Below, piece by piece: positions 6,951 to 16,232 of a stretch of 45,485 bases of DNA. The DNA is from an uncultured Bacilli bacterium (GTDB taxonomy: Bacteria; Bacillota_I; Bacilli_A; RF39; UBA660), in contig CALVHY010000064.1 of NCBI GenBank assembly GCA_944329205.1, forward strand, positions 1 to 45,485, read 5' to 3'. The notes under the pieces were generated by a model that saw only the letters and a program-made list of their open reading frames with translations, made no database searches and was not told the origin of the DNA. Made by a program: the position numbers and the translations under genes. Within the stretch, counting starts at the first letter, position 1, and each line of letters begins with the position of its first letter.

Positions 6951-7673
6951 GTGCAAGCATCAGTTAATTCTATCGAAACCTTTGGCCTTGTTGATGGGCC
7001 CGGGATTAGAACTGTTATTTTCTTAAATGGTTGTAAATTAAGGTGCAAGTATTGTCATAATCCTGAAATGTGGAATATGAATACTTTAAATTCTACTATA
7101 GATGAATTAGTAACCAAAATACTTCGCAACAAACCATATTTCAAAAGAGGAAGTGGTGGGGTAACATTTTCGGGAGGTGAACCCCTTTTACAAATGGACT
7201 TTCTATTAGAAATATGTAAAAGATTAAAAGCCGAAGGCATTCATATAGCCTTAGATACTGCGGGTGTTGGTCTTGGTAAATATGATGAAATCTTATCTTT
7301 AGTTGATTTAGTCTTATTTGATATAAAACATCCCAATAAAGAAGAATATAAAAAACTAACGGGTATGGATATTTCTCAAAGTGAAAAATTTATTGAGAGT
7401 CTAAATAGAAGTGGCAAACCCGTATGGATAAGACAAGTAATAGTTCCCGGTATAATGGATAATGAAGAATATCTACAAGAACTTGCTACTTATTTATTAA
7501 AAATTAAAAATATTACAAAAATAGAATTTTTACCATTTCACCATTTAGGTTTCATCAAATACGCTAAACTAAAACTAGATAACCCCCTAAAAGACACACA
7601 AGAAATGAACCCCAAAAAGTGCCAAGAATTATACGAAAAGTTCATAGAGTTATATCAAGCAAACAAAAAGTAA
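6951..7673 (+). CDS. pflA: Pyruvate formate-lyase activating enzyme
   Basis: PflA is a radical SAM enzyme that makes the glycyl radical on PflB. The 240-residue product carries CKLRCKYC (C28, C32, C35), which binds the [4Fe-4S] cluster, and FSGGEPLLQ, the GGE motif that holds SAM. It starts with GTG directly after the pflB stop, with GAGG at 6941-6944 inside the end of pflB, so the genes are co-transcribed and coupled. It is followed by a terminator. Confidence 0.96.
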   Translation: MQASVNSIETFGLVDGPGIRTVIFLNGCKLRCKYCHNPEMWNMNTLNSTIDELVTKILRNKPYFKRGSGGVTFSGGEPLLQMDFLLEICKRLKAEGIHIALDTAGVGLGKYDEILSLVDLVLFDIKHPNKEEYKKLTGMDISQSEKFIESLNRSGKPVWIRQVIVPGIMDNEEYLQELATYLLKIKNITKIEFLPFHHLGFIKYAKLKLDNPLKDTQEMNPKKCQELYEKFIELYQANKK

Positions 7674-7690
7674 AAGTTTGCTTGTTTTTT
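7656..7690 (+). terminator. Terminator of pflBA
   Basis: CAAGCAAAC (7656-7664) pairs with GTTTGCTTG (7676-7684), followed by TTTTTT. The left arm is inside the end of pflA. Confidence 0.85.
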
Positions 7691-7702
7691 AACATTTATA
7701 AC

Positions 7703-7730
7703 AAAAAAGTTAAGAATTAAATCCTTAACT
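7703..7730 (-). terminator. Terminator for the surface protein gene at 7802-9124
   Basis: On the minus strand AGTTAAG and CTTAACT form a stem around a 9-base loop, followed by six T (the A run at 7703-7708). Confidence 0.6.
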
Positions 7731-7801
7731 AAATTAATTAATATGTTATATTTCTAAATGAAACTTACGACAAGGTCTCAGCCGTCTTTCTATATTTAAA
7801 T

Positions 7802-9124
7802 TTAATTTACGACGAATGGGTCATTAGCTGTTCCTGAACCTGATAGCTGCACATCAGCCTTCAGATTTAATACTGGGCGCACCCCGCCCGCGATATTCAC
7901 GAGGTAGTTGTACAGGTAGCCATTCGAATACACATAGAACACGAAAGCGCGGTTGCTCGTCGCATTAAAGTCATACGGAGACATTGTCCAATATGCACTG
8001 TTCGTATATAGGTAATAACTACTATTACTTGAACCCCTTACACCACCTGCGTACGATACTTCATCGGCTGTGATTAATCCGACTGGATAAGTTAACGCTT
8101 CGTTTCCTACTCCTGCCCCATCGACGGTATATAGATCGTTATCAGGATCAGGACAATCATATGTTGGGGTTTTATTTGTATACAACCTATATCTTGCTCC
8201 ATAATAGGTTGCTGTTGTTCCTGTTCCTCCGGTATCATTTGGTGCTCCGCTTGAACTTGTGGTTGATGTTCGATCACCACAGAATCCTGTTGTTGTTGAT
8301 ATATTGTTGGTGTAGTCTGTACTAGTTGCTATATTATCTTGATACCATTCATCTACTCTTCCTTTAATCGTACTACTTGTTCCTAGTCCATGCACTTCAT
8401 TTTGGGTATACTTATATCCGACATACATATTATTGCTATACGAACTATTGAAATAACTTGTACTTGACAACTGGGTTCCTGTTCCTGTGGTACTAGTACT
8501 GGTGCCATTACAGATGATTCTTATTGTCCCATCACCATTGATTCTAATGATCCTCCAGTAGAATCCGGCAAACGAAAGCCAGTTTTCGGTATTTGCTCCC
8601 GCAAAGTAATAACTTGTACCATCTCCATCCGGTGCTTGGTATATCGTACCATTAGTGTTTGATGTTAATGTTGATGAAAAGCTTGTCCTTTCCTGGATCG
8701 TTTTATCTGCTAATATTACCTCTGATGCTGGAACAGTATATATATCAAAATACAAATAACATTTAGTACCCTTTTGGGAGAGACCGTAGAAGTTTATGAG
8801 GCCATCTGTGTATTCGATTTGAATGGTGTCGTCTTTGGTGTCATTTATAGCACAGTAACTTTCCGTTTCATTTAGGGTGTAACCACTAGTAGGGATAGTA
8901 TCGGTGCTTACATATTCTCCTTCTTCATTTTCTTGGTAGGCGGCAATTATGTTTAAGTCAGATAAAGTGTAGTTAATAGTACCGTTTGCTACTTGAACCG
9001 AGGCAGTTGATCGGTATTTTGCTCTTGTGAAGTTTAAGATTAAGGTTGTGATTAAAGCTATTACTATTACTCCTATAACGATATTTCTTGTTAAATGATT
9101 CTTTTTTAAAGTCTCTATTTCCAT
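7802..9124 (-). CDS. Membrane-anchored surface protein with C-terminal lectin-like domain, candidate DGR target
   Basis: The 440-residue product has a basic N-terminus (LKKNHLTRN), one membrane helix at about 14-31, then a long outside part rich in Ser, Thr and Tyr. The C-terminal part contains FYWRIIRINGDGTIR, then YWTMSPYDF, and ends GVRPVLNLKADVQLSG. That layout is seen in C-type-lectin/FGE-like or DUF6273-like surface domains. The last coding stretch (7871-7983) is much richer in GC than the rest and is described separately. ATG 9124 is preceded by AGAGGAAA. It stands alone with its own terminator. The first 60 residues closely match the product starting at 45115, so a paralogous family exists in this genome. 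The exact function is not known; adhesion or ligand binding is inference. Confidence 0.8.
   Translation of the reverse strand: MEIETLKKNHLTRNIVIGVIVIALITTLILNFTRAKYRSTASVQVANGTINYTLSDLNIIAAYQENEEGEYVSTDTIPTSGYTLNETESYCAINDTKDDTIQIEYTDGLINFYGLSQKGTKCYLYFDIYTVPASEVILADKTIQERTSFSSTLTSNTNGTIYQAPDGDGTSYYFAGANTENWLSFAGFYWRIIRINGDGTIRIICNGTSTSTTGTGTQLSSTSYFNSSYSNNMYVGYKYTQNEVHGLGTSSTIKGRVDEWYQDNIATSTDYTNNISTTTGFCGDRTSTTSSSGAPNDTGGTGTTATYYGARYRLYTNKTPTYDCPDPDNDLYTVDGAGVGNEALTYPVGLITADEVSYAGGVRGSSNSSYYLYTNSAYWTMSPYDFNATSNRAFVFYVYSNGYLYNYLVNIAGGVRPVLNLKADVQLSGSGTANDPFVVN
7871..7983 (-). other. Candidate DGR variable region at the 3' end of the surface protein gene
   Basis: In the 36 codons from TCT-CCG to CGC-CCA I count 57 G or C in 108 bases, against clearly AT-rich neighbours. 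Invariant-looking positions use GCG, ACG, CGC, GTG, TCG and CTG. The aromatic and polar positions use codons ending in a pyrimidine (TAT, TAC, TTC, AAC, CTC, ATC, GGC), as expected if adenines of AAY template codons were randomised. The block ends in a GC-rich stretch, GGGCG GGGTG CGCCC, which can form a hairpin like an initiation-of-mutagenic-homology site. No reverse transcriptase or template repeat is in this window. Confidence 0.5.
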
Positions 9125-9225
9125 GGTTTTTCCTCTTTTCTTCCCGCATCATAGCATATATTCCCCTATATTTCATTACGTTCGACAAAACTAGCTAAAA
9201 CTTATCATTTTATTCTCTCATGTAT

Positions 9226-9254
9226 TTGTCTACTATATATTTCTAGTATATAAT
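9226..9254 (+). promoter_or_regulatory. Distal promoter upstream of the radical SAM operon
   Basis: TTGTCT (9226-9231), a 17-base spacer and TATAAT (9249-9254). The 305-base gap 9125-9429 holds no gene, only this promoter and the one at 9384. Confidence 0.5.
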
Positions 9255-9383
9255 ATTGTTGAGTGAAAATCAATAATTTTATGTTATTTTGCAGCATAAT
9301 TTTTCTTGGTATGATTCCCCAAAATTTGTTTTTTGACTTACAAATGTTTTAAATTTTGTTAAAAATTGGAAGCGAATATTTGT

Positions 9384-9412
9384 TTGACTAGTCCAAACTT
9401 TTGTATTATAAT
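9384..9412 (+). promoter_or_regulatory. Proximal promoter of the radical SAM/DNA-repair operon
   Basis: TTGACT (9384-9389), a 17-base spacer and a perfect TATAAT (9407-9412). It lies 18 bases before the ATG, so the leader is very short. Confidence 0.75.
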
Positions 9413-9429
9413 AAATACAGGTGATTAAT

Positions 9430-10641
9430 ATGACATTGGAAGAAAAATTAGTAATTCTCGCTGACGGAGCCAAGTATGATGCCTCTTGTTCATCAAGTGG
9501 CAGTAAAAGAAGGGATAGTAACGGGCTTGGCAGTGTTGCCTATTCAGGAATATGTCATTCCTTTGCTAGTGATGGCCGCTGTATTTCTCTTTTAAAAATA
9601 CTCATGACCAACTGCTGCATTTTTGATTGCAAGTATTGTCTTAATAGAAAAAGCAATAATATTAAAAGAGCCATCTTTACCCCGGAAGAGATATGTACTA
9701 TTACCATGAATTTTTACCGAAGAAATTACATTGAAGGATTATTCTTAAGTTCCGGTATTATTAAAAGCCCTGATTACACAATGGAGTTACTCATTAAAAC
9801 AATCAAAATGTTAAGATATAAATATCATTTTCATGGCTACATTCATTGTAAAGCCATCCCTGGTGCAAGCAATCAATTGCTAAAGGAATTAGGCTGTTTA
9901 GTTGATAGGTTAAGTGCTAATATTGAATTACCAACCGCAAATGGTCTAAAACTTTTAGCTCCCAATAAAGAAGAAAATAAAGTTACGAAAATTATGTCAT
10001 ATGTCAAAGAAAATCGTAACGCATCTTTTGTTCCTGCTGGCCAAAGTACGCAAATGATTGTTGGAGCTACGAAAGAAACGGACTTAGATATAATGAATAA
10101 AAGTGAATCTCTATATAAAAGTTATGATTTAAAAAGAGTATTTTACTCCGCTTATATTCCGGTAAATAAAGACAAATTATTACCCGCTCTTACTACGCCC
10201 CCTTTACTAAGGGAACACCGTCTTTATCAAGCCGATTGGCTGTTAAGATTTTACGGTTTTAAAACCAAAGATTTACTAGATGAAGATAATCCTAATTTTA
10301 ATATTTTAATGGATCCCAAAGCCAATTGGGCCCTAAGACACTTAGATGAATTTCCCAAAGAAATTAACGAAGCAACTTATTATGATTTATTAAAAGTTCC
10401 TGGAATTGGCATCAAATCTGCTCAAAGAATTATCGCTTGTCGGCAAAATTTTAAAATAACTTTTAATGATCTAAAGAAAATAGGAGTAGTTATCAAACGC
10501 GCTAAATATTTTATTACTTGCAATCACCAATATTTTATTAACAGCAATTATTTTCACAAAAGTTTTATTGAAACCAATTTAATTTTAGAAGACAGTATTA
10601 AAGACGAATCTTTAAAAGAACAATTAAGTTTATTTTCATGA
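9430..10641 (+). CDS. Putative DNA modification/repair radical SAM protein
   Basis: This is a radical SAM enzyme of the group named for its link to a uracil-DNA-glycosylase-like partner (TIGR03916-type). Its exact reaction is not known. The 403-residue product has the cluster motif C63-x3-C67-x2-C70 (CIFDCKYC) and extra conserved-looking Cys at 20, 42 and 51. Near residues 315-335 it has a helix-hairpin-helix, VPGIGIKSAQRII, which suggests DNA binding. ATG 9430 is chosen, with AGGTGA at 9419-9424; an in-frame GTG at 9421 overlaps that site. The next gene overlaps its stop by 4 bases and is its usual partner. Confidence 0.88.
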   Translation: MTLEEKLVILADGAKYDASCSSSGSKRRDSNGLGSVAYSGICHSFASDGRCISLLKILMTNCCIFDCKYCLNRKSNNIKRAIFTPEEICTITMNFYRRNYIEGLFLSSGIIKSPDYTMELLIKTIKMLRYKYHFHGYIHCKAIPGASNQLLKELGCLVDRLSANIELPTANGLKLLAPNKEENKVTKIMSYVKENRNASFVPAGQSTQMIVGATKETDLDIMNKSESLYKSYDLKRVFYSAYIPVNKDKLLPALTTPPLLREHRLYQADWLLRFYGFKTKDLLDEDNPNFNILMDPKANWALRHLDEFPKEINEATYYDLLKVPGIGIKSAQRIIACRQNFKITFNDLKKIGVVIKRAKYFITCNHQYFINSNYFHKSFIETNLILEDSIKDESLKEQLSLFS

Positions 10642-11396
10642 AAAACATTTATTTATACGATGATTCCTTCTCTAGTCTTCTAAATTTAATCAATAAATTA
10701 TTAGAATTAAAAATAATCCCTTTAGATATAAAAACCAAAAAAGACTTTACTCCTACCTTATTAGATGAACCAATTACCTTAGAATTAAATAAATCTTTTA
10801 ATATTCAAAGTATCAATGTTTCTAAAAAAATTATCAAAACAGTTTACTATGTTTATTTATCAACTGATCCTAAAAAGGAACTAATAATATACTACTTTTT
10901 ATTAAATGCTTTAAAATACCAAGATAAGATATTTTATATGCGTACTTTAAAATGTGTAAATAGTACTTTAAAATTAGCTAAACGCATCAGCAATGAATGT
11001 CATAAACTAAAAGGGTTTTTAAGATTTAAAGAGATGAATAATCATGTTTTATATGCTGAGGCTAGCCCCACCAACAATGTTTTAGAATTATTATCAAATC
11101 ATTTTGCTAAAAGACTTAAAAATGAGATTTGGATAATAAAAGATGTAGGAAGAAATATGTATAGTATTTATTATAAGCCAAAATACTATATAGTATCAGG
11201 CCAAAACATAAATATCCAAAAATTTAATATTAGTTGTGATGAAGAAAATATAGAAAAACTTTGGCTATCATTTTTTAAAACCATAGGCATCGAAGCAAGA
11301 AAAAACTCAAGATGCCAAATGAATTTTATGCCTAAAAAATATTGGCCATATATAATAGAAATGGAGCGTGTTTATGAAAAAAGTAATAATGGGTGA
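10638..11396 (+). CDS. Putative DNA repair protein, partner of the radical SAM enzyme
   Basis: This matches the TIGR03915-type family, often annotated as a DNA metabolism or UDG-like protein and nearly always next to the radical SAM protein above. The 252-residue product ends in CQMNFMPKKYWPYIIEM, a C-terminal signature of the family. An N-terminal segment YLYDDSFSSLLNLI is also typical. The ATG overlaps the previous stop (ATGA), so translation is coupled, and its own end overlaps the chaperonin gene. No biochemical role is established to my knowledge; a shared repair reaction on damaged DNA is inference from the pairing. Confidence 0.82.
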   Translation: MKNIYLYDDSFSSLLNLINKLLELKIIPLDIKTKKDFTPTLLDEPITLELNKSFNIQSINVSKKIIKTVYYVYLSTDPKKELIIYYFLLNALKYQDKIFYMRTLKCVNSTLKLAKRISNECHKLKGFLRFKEMNNHVLYAEASPTNNVLELLSNHFAKRLKNEIWIIKDVGRNMYSIYYKPKYYIVSGQNINIQKFNISCDEENIEKLWLSFFKTIGIEARKNSRCQMNFMPKKYWPYIIEMERVYEKSNNG

Positions 11397-12927
11397 AGAA
11401 TTATATGATTGCCTAGAAAAATCCCTTTTATTATTATGTAGTGCTGTAAAAAAAACCTTAGGACCAAGGGGTTCTAATGCTATAATTGATCATTCCCTTT
11501 TGCAGCCATTTATTACCAATGATGGCGTAACCATTGCTAGAAATATTGAAAGTGAAGACGAACGAATCAATACGATTCTTACTCTTGCCAAAGAAGCTGC
11601 CATTAAAACAGATGAAATTGTTGGTGATGGCACTACCACCACTTTAGTTTTACTTGAAAGTATATTTAAAAACGGCCTTACTAAAATTAAAAATGGCACC
11701 AATCCCCATATCTTAAAAAAAGAATTAGACAATGCCTTAGGAGAAATTATTAAAAAAATAGAAAACGAAAGTAAAATTCCTACCATCAAAAACTATTATG
11801 ATATTACAGCTGTCGCTGCCAATGATGAAAATATCGGAAAAATAATTACCTCAATGTATCTAAAATTACAAGAAACTAGTGCTATTAAAATAGAAGAAAG
11901 TAAAACTAGTGCTACATATACTGAAGTCGTCACTGGCTATAGTTTTGAACCCCTTTTAGCTTCTCCTTATTTTATAAATAATACTAAAAAAATAATAGCT
12001 AAAAACAGTTTAATCTTAATCATGACTAAAGAAGTAAATAACATTGACGAAATAAGCAAAATCATAAACTATACCATTAAAGAAAAAACACCCCTTGTTA
12101 TAATCGCATCTCATTATAATGAAGAAGTAATAAATGAAATTTTAGCCTTAAATTTCAATAAAATAACAAACGTTACCTTACTTAATTTACCTGAATATGG
12201 TCTCCATCAAATGGATATATTAAAAGATTTAGAAATTATTACTAATGCTAAAATAATTAAAACTAATGACGAAATAAATTTGAATAACATTGGCAAATGT
12301 GCAGAAATAAAGATTAGCCAAAATCTTGCTATCGTAAATTGTAACCTCAAAAGCGCTACTATTAAAAAACATGTTAATGCTTTAAAAAAGATCAAAAAAG
12401 CAACCACTGATGATTACGAACGAGACTTTTTAGAAACTAGATTAGCCAAGTTAACAAACGGAATTGCCACCATTTATGTTGGCTCTCCTACTACTACTGA
12501 GGCCAAAGAGAAAAAAATGCGTTTTGATGATGCTTTATGTGCCTTAAAAAGTGCTACTAGTGGTATTGTTCCTGGAAGCGGTTTAATTTTATTAAAAATA
12601 AAAGAAGATTTAATTGCTAATAATGATGGTTTTGCTATTTTAAAAGAAGCCTTAGATAAGCCATTTATGCAAATACTTGAAAACGTTGGCCTTAAATCTT
12701 CTGATATATATCTTAAAATTAAAAAAAGTAATTTTAATTTAATTTATAATGCATTAGAAAACAAATTTGAATCAGTAGCAGAAACTAAAATAATAGATCC
12801 CACCAAAGTAATTATAACCGCCCTCAAAAATGCTGTTTCTATCGCTGGTATGCTCCTTACCACATCAAGTTTAATTATTAATGAATCTAAACAAATAGCA
12901 AATTACAATATAAATAATGAAATATAA
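11374..12927 (+). CDS. Divergent GroEL-type chaperonin
   Basis: The 517-residue product follows the group I chaperonin plan: equatorial N-part with TLGPRGSNAI and ITNDGVTIA (D50, matching the ATPase Asp52 of E. coli), GDGTTTTLVLLES near residue 85, an apical domain with SPYFINN, and the C-terminal equatorial part KEKKMRFDDALCAL and GIVPGSGL. ATPase residues appear intact. The sequence is otherwise strongly diverged, the glycine/methionine-rich C-terminal tail is missing, and no groES is near. ATG 11374 has GGAG at 11363-11366; the gene overlaps the DNA-repair gene by 23 bases, so it is expressed with it. It may be the only GroEL of a streamlined genome or a specialised paralogue; the window cannot decide. 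Confidence 0.88.
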   Translation: MKKVIMGEELYDCLEKSLLLLCSAVKKTLGPRGSNAIIDHSLLQPFITNDGVTIARNIESEDERINTILTLAKEAAIKTDEIVGDGTTTTLVLLESIFKNGLTKIKNGTNPHILKKELDNALGEIIKKIENESKIPTIKNYYDITAVAANDENIGKIITSMYLKLQETSAIKIEESKTSATYTEVVTGYSFEPLLASPYFINNTKKIIAKNSLILIMTKEVNNIDEISKIINYTIKEKTPLVIIASHYNEEVINEILALNFNKITNVTLLNLPEYGLHQMDILKDLEIITNAKIIKTNDEINLNNIGKCAEIKISQNLAIVNCNLKSATIKKHVNALKKIKKATTDDYERDFLETRLAKLTNGIATIYVGSPTTTEAKEKKMRFDDALCALKSATSGIVPGSGLILLKIKEDLIANNDGFAILKEALDKPFMQILENVGLKSSDIYLKIKKSNFNLIYNALENKFESVAETKIIDPTKVIITALKNAVSIAGMLLTTSSLIINESKQIANYNINNEI

Positions 12928-13012
12928 AGCTTTAATTTATCTAAAAATTCAAAGTTAAACTTTCTTTTGCCCAAACTTTATAATATAATAATAACATGAA
13001 AGGAAGTTGTTT

Positions 13013-14398
13013 ATGAAGCTTTACAACACTTTAACAAGGAAAATAGAGGATTTCCTTCCTTGGGAATCAGGAATTGTTAAAATGTATACATGTGGGCCTA
13101 CTGTTTATGGCTATGCTCATATAGGTAATTTAAGAACCTACATTATGGAAGATATTTTAGAAAAGACTTTAAGATTTATTGGCTATGACGTAAAACGTGT
13201 TATGAACATTACCGATGTTGGCCATTTAACTAGTGATGCTGATACTGGTGATGACAAAATGGTTAAAAGCGCTAAAAAAGAAAATAAAACGGTATTAGAT
13301 ATAGCTAAGTTTTATACCGATGCTTTTTTTAAAGACACAGAAAAGTTAAATATCAAAAAACCGGATATTGTTAGTCCCGCCACGGCTAATATTGATGAAT
13401 ACATTAAAATAATAACCAAATTACTAGCTACCGGCTATGCTTATTCAGCCGGGGGAAATATATATTTTGATACATCGAAATTAGATAATTACTATAAACT
13501 TACCAATCAAAGTGGTGATGAACTAATAACGGGGGTAAGAGATACTGTTGATGAAGACGAAAATAAAAAGAACAAAACTGATTTTGTTTTATGGTTTACT
13601 AAATCTAAGTTTGATGATCAAGAATTAAAATGGGACAGTCCTTTTGGCAAGGGCTATCCCGGCTGGCACATTGAATGTAGTGGCATATCCTTAAAATATC
13701 TTGGTGAATACTTAGATATCCATTGTGGTGGTGTTGATAACATATTTCCTCATCACACCAATGAAATAGCTCAAAGTGAAGCTTATCTTAATCACCAATG
13801 GTGTAAATACTGGGTCCATGGTGAACATCTAAATGACGCCACTGGTAAAATGAGTAAGTCAAAAGGAAAGATCTTAACCGTATCCACCTTAGAAAGTGAA
13901 GGTTTTGACCCCTTAAGTTATCGTTTTATGGTTCTGCAAAGTCATTATCGTAAGCAATTAACTTTTAGTTTCGACTCCTTAAGTGGCGCCGAAAATGCTT
14001 ATAAAAAATTAAAATCCAAAATAGCAGCCTTAAAAAATGAAGGGCAGGTAGAAAAAAACGTATTAGAAACATACGTTACCAAGTTTAAAGAGTGTTTAGA
14101 AAGTGATTTAAATACAGCTAATGCTATTACTTTACTCTACGACTTATTAAAAGAAAATACTACAGATCTTACCAAGAGAAAAGCAATTGCCCAAATGGAT
14201 AAAGTATTATCTCTTGACTTATTAAAAACGGAAAAAATAAATGTTGATAAAAAATATATTACTGAAATGATTGAAAAAAGAAATGAGGCTAAGAAAGTTA
14301 AAGATTATCTTCTAGCCGATTCTATTAGAAACGAATTAGAAAGAAATGGGATTATTTTAAAAGATACTCGCGAAGGCACCATTTATGAGGTAAAATAA
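13013..14398 (+). CDS. cysS: Cysteine--tRNA ligase
   Basis: CysRS charges tRNA-Cys in the cytoplasm. The 461-residue product has the zinc-binding and HIGH region [13 protein letters not shown] (C27, H36-N39), [17 protein letters not shown] and the GKMSKSKGK signature. It is normal in length. ATG 13013 has AAAGGAAG directly upstream; TTG 13007 is too close to that site. A TATAAT at 12979-12984 with TTAAAC 18 bases before it is the probable promoter. The short leader has no room for a T-box. The next gene starts one base inside its stop. Confidence 0.97.
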   Translation: MKLYNTLTRKIEDFLPWESGIVKMYTCGPTVYGYAHIGNLRTYIMEDILEKTLRFIGYDVKRVMNITDVGHLTSDADTGDDKMVKSAKKENKTVLDIAKFYTDAFFKDTEKLNIKKPDIVSPATANIDEYIKIITKLLATGYAYSAGGNIYFDTSKLDNYYKLTNQSGDELITGVRDTVDEDENKKNKTDFVLWFTKSKFDDQELKWDSPFGKGYPGWHIECSGISLKYLGEYLDIHCGGVDNIFPHHTNEIAQSEAYLNHQWCKYWVHGEHLNDATGKMSKSKGKILTVSTLESEGFDPLSYRFMVLQSHYRKQLTFSFDSLSGAENAYKKLKSKIAALKNEGQVEKNVLETYVTKFKECLESDLNTANAITLLYDLLKENTTDLTKRKAIAQMDKVLSLDLLKTEKINVDKKYITEMIEKRNEAKKVKDYLLADSIRNELERNGIILKDTREGTIYEVK

Positions 14399-15024
14399 TG
14401 GTTCTTGATTTTGTATTTATTATTATAATTGTCATATTGTTAATTCTAAATATACTTATTAGAATTATGGGCAAACAAGCCCAAAAAGTTTCCAATGGCA
14501 GTGGCTTATCCGGTTTTGAAATAGCAAGGCAAATATCTTCTCGTTTGAGCCCCAATGAGCCCCATATAATAAAGAAAAACGGAAAATATTTAGATCACTA
14601 CAATCAAGAGCGCAATGTAATAAAATTGTCCCCGCTAGTCTTTGATGGCGAAGACCTTTATGCTTCACTTGTTGCTATTAACATTGCCCTAGAAACAGCT
14701 AAAGAAAGAAAAACAGGATGCATAATACGTAAACTAAACTCCTTTTTAGTCATAGCCAGTTATATTATGATCTTCCTAGGTGCCTTTGCTAATAATATAT
14801 TAGTAATTCGCCTTGGCATGATTCTTTTTATTCTAAGTTTTCTTATTGAATTTATTTTAGTTTCCACCTTCCTTCGCAATAAAGAAGAAATGGCTAAATT
14901 ATATAATTTAATTAAAAAAGAAAACTTGATAAAACCAACTGCAAAATATAAAGATTATTTTACCGTATTATCTTTCCTTCATTTAGCAACCCTTCCTTAT
15001 AGTTTTATTAATTATTTTCGCTAA
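14398..15024 (+). CDS. YugP-like zinc metallopeptidase homologue lacking the HExxH motif
   Basis: The 208-residue membrane protein follows the plan of the YugP/Zn_peptidase_2 family: N-terminal helix, GSGLSGFEIARQI, a DHYNQERNVIKLS segment (family DHYDPRxxxLRLS), and two later membrane helices. In active members AAHEAGHAIQ comes next and binds zinc. Here that place reads VAINIALETAK (residues 92-102), so both His and the catalytic Glu are gone (I94, N95, L98). It is presumably proteolytically dead and may have a scaffold role. It overlaps cysS by one base and is followed by a terminator. The family call comes from motif order and spacing, not a database search. Confidence 0.7.
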   Translation: MVLDFVFIIIIVILLILNILIRIMGKQAQKVSNGSGLSGFEIARQISSRLSPNEPHIIKKNGKYLDHYNQERNVIKLSPLVFDGEDLYASLVAINIALETAKERKTGCIIRKLNSFLVIASYIMIFLGAFANNILVIRLGMILFILSFLIEFILVSTFLRNKEEMAKLYNLIKKENLIKPTAKYKDYFTVLSFLHLATLPYSFINYFR

Positions 15025-15047
15025 GAACATTAAAAGTGTTCTTTTTC
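15023..15047 (+). terminator. Terminator of the cysS operon
   Basis: AAGAACA (15023-15029) and TGTTCTT (15037-15043) form the stem, and the T run continues to 15045. Confidence 0.75.
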
Positions 15048-15173
15048 TATTTTAAAGTTATTTACAACAATAATATTAATATGATAAAATAATCATGGCT
15101 TTGAAAGCAAATTATTCATAAAACGTTTTAACTTTAAGATAAATATGTTATAATAAAAACAATAGGTGGTAAC

Positions 15174-16232
15174 ATGAATTTAGAAATAAACGGATATAAT
15201 ATATTCAATATATTTTTCATAACTTTATTAACCAGTATGGTTTTAACAACTATTGTCAAAAAAATTGCCCTACATATAAATGCCATGGATATACCAAACG
15301 AAAGAAAAGTTCATAAAAAGCCCATGCCAAGAATAGGTGGATTAGCCATTTTTGGGGCCTTTATTGTCGGATACATGTTATACGGCACTTTATCTACCCA
15401 AATGTTAAGTGTTTTAATCGGAGGTTTTTTAATAGTCATAACCGGCATTATTGATGATATTAAACCCATTAAAGCAAGATATAAATTTTTAGCTCAAATT
15501 ATTGCCGCGGTAATCGTAGTCATTTATGGCGAACTATATTTTAACAACATTACCTTGTTTGGTCAAATATTTGTTTTTCCGACTTGGATTAATATAATTT
15601 TATCTATTTTCTTTGTTGTTGCCTGTATAAACATTATTAATTTAATTGATGGCTTAGATGGTCTAGCCGCTGGTGTTAGTACTATTTATTTTATAACAAT
15701 AGCTATTATTGGCTTTGTTTTAAATAAACTTGGTGGCTTAGATGTTATCATCTCCGTAATTATGATAGGAAGTACCATGGGCTTTTTAGTTCACAATTTT
15801 CCTCCTGCTAAAATATTTATGGGAGATACCGGTAGTATGTTTTTAGGCTTTATGATTGCTGTTATAGCTCTTTTAGGTTATAAAGTAGCTACCATGACAT
15901 CTATCATTATTCCTATTATCCTTTTATCGCTTCCTATATTCGATACCTTATTCGCCATTATTAGAAGAGTACTAAAAGGTGAATCAATAGGAACTCCTGA
16001 TAAAGAGCATCTACATCACCAGCTTCTTCGCATGACATCTTCAACGAAAAAAACTGTAATTATAATATATATTGTAAATGCCTTATTTTCGGCTGCCTCA
16101 ATTCTTTTCGTTCTTGGGGATAATAAACAAGCCATTGCCTTATACGTTGCTTTAATGATATTCTTTATCTTTATCGTATTAAAAACTAATATATTATTTG
16201 ATCATAAAAAAAAGAAAGAAGGTAAAAAATGA
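15174..16232 (+). CDS. Undecaprenyl-phosphate sugar-1-phosphate transferase (TagO/WecA family)
   Basis: Enzymes of this family transfer GlcNAc-1-phosphate from UDP-GlcNAc to undecaprenyl phosphate, the first step of wall teichoic acid or polysaccharide assembly at the membrane. The 352-residue product has about ten or eleven membrane helices. It carries PNERKVHKKPMPRIGG near the N-terminus, the acidic IIDDIKP, NLIDGLDGLAAG, and the EHLHHQLLR His motif, which point to TagO/WecA rather than MraY. AGGTGG precedes ATG 15174, and a TATAAT lies at 15149-15154. It overlaps galE by 4 bases. The polymer operon at 17396 has no initiating transferase, so this is the natural candidate; the donor sugar is inferred. 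Confidence 0.9.
   Translation: MNLEINGYNIFNIFFITLLTSMVLTTIVKKIALHINAMDIPNERKVHKKPMPRIGGLAIFGAFIVGYMLYGTLSTQMLSVLIGGFLIVITGIIDDIKPIKARYKFLAQIIAAVIVVIYGELYFNNITLFGQIFVFPTWINIILSIFFVVACINIINLIDGLDGLAAGVSTIYFITIAIIGFVLNKLGGLDVIISVIMIGSTMGFLVHNFPPAKIFMGDTGSMFLGFMIAVIALLGYKVATMTSIIIPIILLSLPIFDTLFAIIRRVLKGESIGTPDKEHLHHQLLRMTSSTKKTVIIIYIVNALFSAASILFVLGDNKQAIALYVALMIFFIFIVLKTNILFDHKKKKEGKK

Noticed and set aside
12928-13012. T-box riboswitch before cysS
   Set aside because: The gap is too short and has no T-box sequence or antiterminator.
15174-16232. MraY (phospho-MurNAc-pentapeptide transferase) for the TagO/WecA-like gene
   Set aside because: The N-terminal NERKVHKKPMPRIGG and the EHLHHQLLR His motif fit the TagO/WecA branch, and the context is polysaccharide, not the dcw cluster.
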